The notes beneath the pieces were generated by a model. The model worked only from the letters and a program-made list of their open reading frames with translations. It made no database searches and was not told the origin of the DNA. A program made the position numbers and the translations under genes. From Bog-473 sp963744935 (GTDB lineage: Bacteria; Actinomycetota; Acidimicrobiia; Acidimicrobiales; RAAP-2), in NCBI GenBank assembly GCA_963744935.1, contig CAVUVM010000012.1, positions 548,357 through 612,356 on the forward strand: DNA of 64,000 nucleotides, in the 5' to 3' direction. Positions 61,450 through 64,000 of the stretch are shown one piece after another (within the stretch, counting starts at the first letter, position 1; each line of letters opens with the position of its first letter).

Positions 61450-64000
61450 TTAGGCCCCCGCCTCCACGGCGCCGGCGCCGGGCTCCTCCGGGGCCGTCTC
61501 GCTGCCGTTCCCCTCCACCGGGCTCCCGATCGGGTTCACGATCGGGTTCCCGTAGGCGTCCTCGGCCGTCGGAGTAGCCCCGAGCCAGCTGGCGTCGATC
61601 GAGGAGTCGAAGGGGTCCTCGCTGACCCCTTCACCCATGTCACGCAGCCAATTGGCCAGGTCCTCGGTGTCGGACTCCCCCGTACCCATGGCCCAGAAGG
61701 GCATCGCCTCGGCGTCGGGCATCTCGAGGTGGATGTTCCGGTAGTGCTCCATGCCGGACCCGGCCGGGATCAGCTTGCCGATGATGATGTTCTCCTTCAG
61801 GCCGAAGAGCTGGTCGCTCCGTCCCTCGATGGCCGCCTCGGTCAGCACCCGCGTCGTCTCCTGGAAGGAGGCGGCCGAGAGCCAGCTCTCGGTGGCGAGC
61901 GAGGCCTTGGTGATGCCCATCAGCTCGGGGCGACCCTCGGCCGGCGTCTTGCCGTCCTCGACGAGGGTGCGGTTGACCTCGGCGTAGATCTGGTTGTCGA
62001 CGCGCTCGCCCGGGAGGAACGGCGCGTCGCCCGGCTCGGCCACGAGCACGCGGCGCAGCATCTGGCGCACGATCAGCTCGATGTGCTTGTCGTGAATCGA
62101 CACACCCTGGTCGCGGTACACCTTCTGCACCTCTTCGACGAGGTACTGCTGCGTCTCGCGGATGCCCTTGACCTCGAGCAGCTCCTTGGGGTCCTTGGGG
62201 CCCTCGACCAGCGCGTCGCCAGCCGAGACCTCTTGGCCGTCTGCCACTTCGAGATGGGCGCGCGTGGCCACCAGCGTCGAGTCCTCCGTCCCGTCGTCGG
62301 CCACCACGGTGATCCGCCGTCCGGTCTCGTCGTCCTCGATGCGCACCACGCCCGAGTGGTGAGCCAGCACGGCTGCACCCTTGGGGGTACGGGCCTCGAA
62401 GAGCTCGACGACACGCGGTAGTCCGTGGGTGATGTCCTCACCCACCACGCCACCGGTGTGGAACGTCCGCATGGTCAACTGCGTGCCCGGCTCACCGATG
62501 GACTGGGCGGCGATCACGCCGACCGCCTCGCCGAGCTCGATCATCGAGCCCGTAGCGAGCGACAGTCCGTAGCAGGCCGCGCACACGCCCTGGGGAGACT
62601 CGCAGGTCAGGACCGAACGGGTCCGCAAGCGGGTCACCGCCTCGTCGTCGCGCATGGCGGCGATGATCACGTCGTCGAGCAGCGTGCCCACAGGGAACAC
62701 GGTGCCGTCCGACAGCGTGACGTCTTCGGTGAGCAAGCGGCCGAAGGCGCGCGTCTCGAGGTAGTTGCGGTGTCCCGGCCCGTCGGGGGCCACGCCCTCG
62801 ATCCAGATGCCACGGGTCGTGCCGCAGTCCTCGATCCGGACGATCAGCTCCTGGGCGACGTCGACGAGCCGCCGGGTCAGGTAGCCCGAGTCGGCCGTGC
62901 GCAGGGCGGTGTCGGCCAGGCCCTTGCGGGCGCCGTGCGTGGAGATGAAGTACTCCAGGACCGACAGGCCCTCACGAAAGGAGGACTTGATCGGCCGGGG
63001 GATCATCTCGCCGCGCGGGTTGGACACGAGGCCCTTCATGCCGGCGATCTGGCGGATCTGCTGCGAGTTCCCTCGGGCACCCGAGTCCACCATCATGTCG
63101 AGCGGGTTGAAGGCGATCGTGGCCAGCTGGGCCTCCATGGCCCGTCCGACCTCGGAGTTGGCCGAGGTCCAGATCTCGATCTCCTTCTGGCGCCGCTCGT
63201 CGTCGGTGATGATGCCGCGCTTGAACTGCGTCTCCGCCTTCTCGGCCTCCTTCTCGTAGCGGTCGAGGATGGCCAGCTTGTCAGGCGGCGTCTGCACGTC
63301 GTTGATGGAGATGGTCAGGCCCGACTGCGCCGCGAAGCGGAAGCCCAGCGCCTTGATGCGGTCGAGGCTCTGCGCCACCACGTTCTTCGGGTAGCTCGCC
63401 GACAGCTCCTCCACGATGACCCCGATGGGCGTGTTGCGCTTGCCCACGACGTCGTTGACGAAGGCGAAGCCCTCGGGCAGCGCCTCGTTGAAGAACACGC
63501 GGCCCGGCGTCGTGACGAAGCCCGCCGGCCGGCGCCCGTTGCCGTTGGTGGCAGAACCGTTGGTGGCCGAACCGTCGACCGCCGAGCCGTCTCCGGCCAC
63601 GTCGGCCCCGGCGCCCTCGGCACCCTCGGCACCCCCGACACCCTCGGCACCCTCGGCACCCGTCGGACCATCGACATCGTCGCCCGCGACGGCCACGACC
63701 GCAGCCTCGGCCGCAAGCGCGGCCACGCCAACCACGGCGTCCTCGGGCACGGCGCCCTCGAGCGCCAGCTCCACGCCGGCCGCCTCGAGGCGGGCCGCCA
63801 GGGACGAGCCCGGCAGCGGGCGCAGCACGATCGGCACCTGCAGCCCCACGTCACCCGCGTCGAAGGCGGCCTCCAGCTCGTGGATGTGACGGAAGGCGCG
63901 GCCCGCGCCCAGGCCCGACTCGACCTGCAGCGTGAGGTAGTAGGCCCCGAAGACCATGTCCTGGGTGGGCACGGTGATGGGGCGCCCGGTGGCGGGAGAC
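61450..64000 (-). CDS. rpoC: DNA-directed RNA polymerase subunit beta', C-terminal part
   Basis: The frame is open to the window edge, where SPATGRPITVPTQDM matches internal beta' sequence, so the gene continues beyond 64000; GTG 63972 is an internal Val. Conserved parts: FVNDVVGKRNTPIGVIVEEL, DSGARGNSQQIRQIAGMKGL, SVLEYFISTHGARKGLADTA, zinc ligands in DCGTT and LTCESPQGVCAACYG, and trigger-loop sequence GEPGTQLTMRTFHTGG. Two unusual regions are a Gly/Ala/Glu-rich insertion of about 70 residues before FVTTPGRVFFNEALPEG and a low-complexity C-terminal end (NPIVNPIGSPVEG...EAGA). Confidence 0.95.
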   Translation of the reverse strand, partial: SPATGRPITVPTQDMVFGAYYLTLQVESGLGAGRAFRHIHELEAAFDAGDVGLQVPIVLRPLPGSSLAARLEAAGVELALEGAVPEDAVVGVAALAAEAAVVAVAGDDVDGPTGAEGAEGVGGAEGAEGAGADVAGDGSAVDGSATNGSATNGNGRRPAGFVTTPGRVFFNEALPEGFAFVNDVVGKRNTPIGVIVEELSASYPKNVVAQSLDRIKALGFRFAAQSGLTISINDVQTPPDKLAILDRYEKEAEKAETQFKRGIITDDERRQKEIEIWTSANSEVGRAMEAQLATIAFNPLDMMVDSGARGNSQQIRQIAGMKGLVSNPRGEMIPRPIKSSFREGLSVLEYFISTHGARKGLADTALRTADSGYLTRRLVDVAQELIVRIEDCGTTRGIWIEGVAPDGPGHRNYLETRAFGRLLTEDVTLSDGTVFPVGTLLDDVIIAAMRDDEAVTRLRTRSVLTCESPQGVCAACYGLSLATGSMIELGEAVGVIAAQSIGEPGTQLTMRTFHTGGVVGEDITHGLPRVVELFEARTPKGAAVLAHHSGVVRIEDDETGRRITVVADDGTEDSTLVATRAHLEVADGQEVSAGDALVEGPKDPKELLEVKGIRETQQYLVEEVQKVYRDQGVSIHDKHIELIVRQMLRRVLVAEPGDAPFLPGERVDNQIYAEVNRTLVEDGKTPAEGRPELMGITKASLATESWLSAASFQETTRVLTEAAIEGRSDQLFGLKENIIIGKLIPAGSGMEHYRNIHLEMPDAEAMPFWAMGTGESDTEDLANWLRDMGEGVSEDPFDSSIDASWLGATPTAEDAYGNPIVNPIGSPVEGNGSETAPEEPGAGAVEAGA
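63614..63660. repeat. 9-bp tandem repeats in rpoC
   Basis: The unit CCCTCGGCA repeats about five times with small changes. It encodes the GAEGAEGVGGAEGAEG part of the rpoC insertion. Slippage could change its length between strains. Confidence 0.65.

Noticed and set aside
63614..63660. Short regular repeats as a CRISPR array
   Set aside because: Units are 9 bp, contiguous without spacers and within the rpoC reading frame.

Overview
The window is a high-GC actinobacterial chromosome segment, most likely Actinomycetota of the class Acidimicrobiia type. That placement is an inference from high GC, the gene order (rpoC, str, S10, spc and alpha operons, then rplM-rpsI-glmM-glmS-acpS-nnr-alr-tsaE-tsaB-rimI), a PPOX/F420-type flavoprotein, a cysNC fusion and an ethylmalonyl-CoA gene set. 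Both window edges cut a gene: an Asp-box/DUF4232 protein on the left and rpoC on the right.

Region 1 (1-10.9 kb) is an accessory sugar-modification island. It holds an Asp-box/DUF4232 protein, a methyltransferase, a GH13 alpha-glucosidase translationally coupled to a GT1 glycosyltransferase, a sulfotransferase, a GT2-like transferase, an aldo-keto reductase and a PPOX-family flavoprotein. It also contains gene debris: a decayed mosaic copy of the reductase/PPOX pair fused to a piece of a GT1 gene, and a frameshifted YceI relic. The sulfotransferase and GT2-like genes are visibly poorer in GC than their neighbours.

Region 2 (10.9-44.4 kb), all on the minus strand, is the core block. In transcription order it runs rpsL-rpsG-fusA-tuf, rpsJ to rpsQ, rplN to secY-adk-map, a glycosyltransferase, infA-rpmJ-rpsM-rpsK-rpsD-rpoA-rplQ-truA, rplM-rpsI, then glmM-glmS-acpS-nnr-alr-udg-tsaE-tsaB-rimI. 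Five ribosomal proteins (S17, L29, L22, S3, L4) carry long acidic or Ala/Thr/Lys-rich extensions. alr, adk, secY and rplV each show one reading-frame break, which looks more like indel error than real loss.

Region 3 (44.7-61.4 kb) is a metabolic insert between rpoC and rpsL. It holds acyl-CoA carboxylase beta and epsilon-like subunits, ethylmalonyl-CoA mutase, 3-hydroxyacyl-CoA dehydrogenase, thiolase, crotonyl-CoA carboxylase/reductase and an epimerase. Together these are a large part of an ethylmalonyl-CoA route for acetyl-CoA assimilation or extender-unit supply. Aspartate kinase, two cyclophilins, a SixA-like phosphatase, a beta-propeller protein and the sulfate-activation genes cysD-cysNC lie among them. 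A shared palindrome, TTACCGGCCGGTAA, sits in the control regions of the dehydrogenase and of the thiolase/reductase pair.

Regulatory themes: several genes have a TANNNT hexamer 7-8 nt before the ATG, as expected of leaderless transcripts. Many neighbours overlap by ATGA, GTGA or TGATG. A 92-bp AT-rich nested inverted repeat lies between two convergent genes at 50.5 kb. I saw no tRNA, rRNA, CRISPR array or intact transposase.
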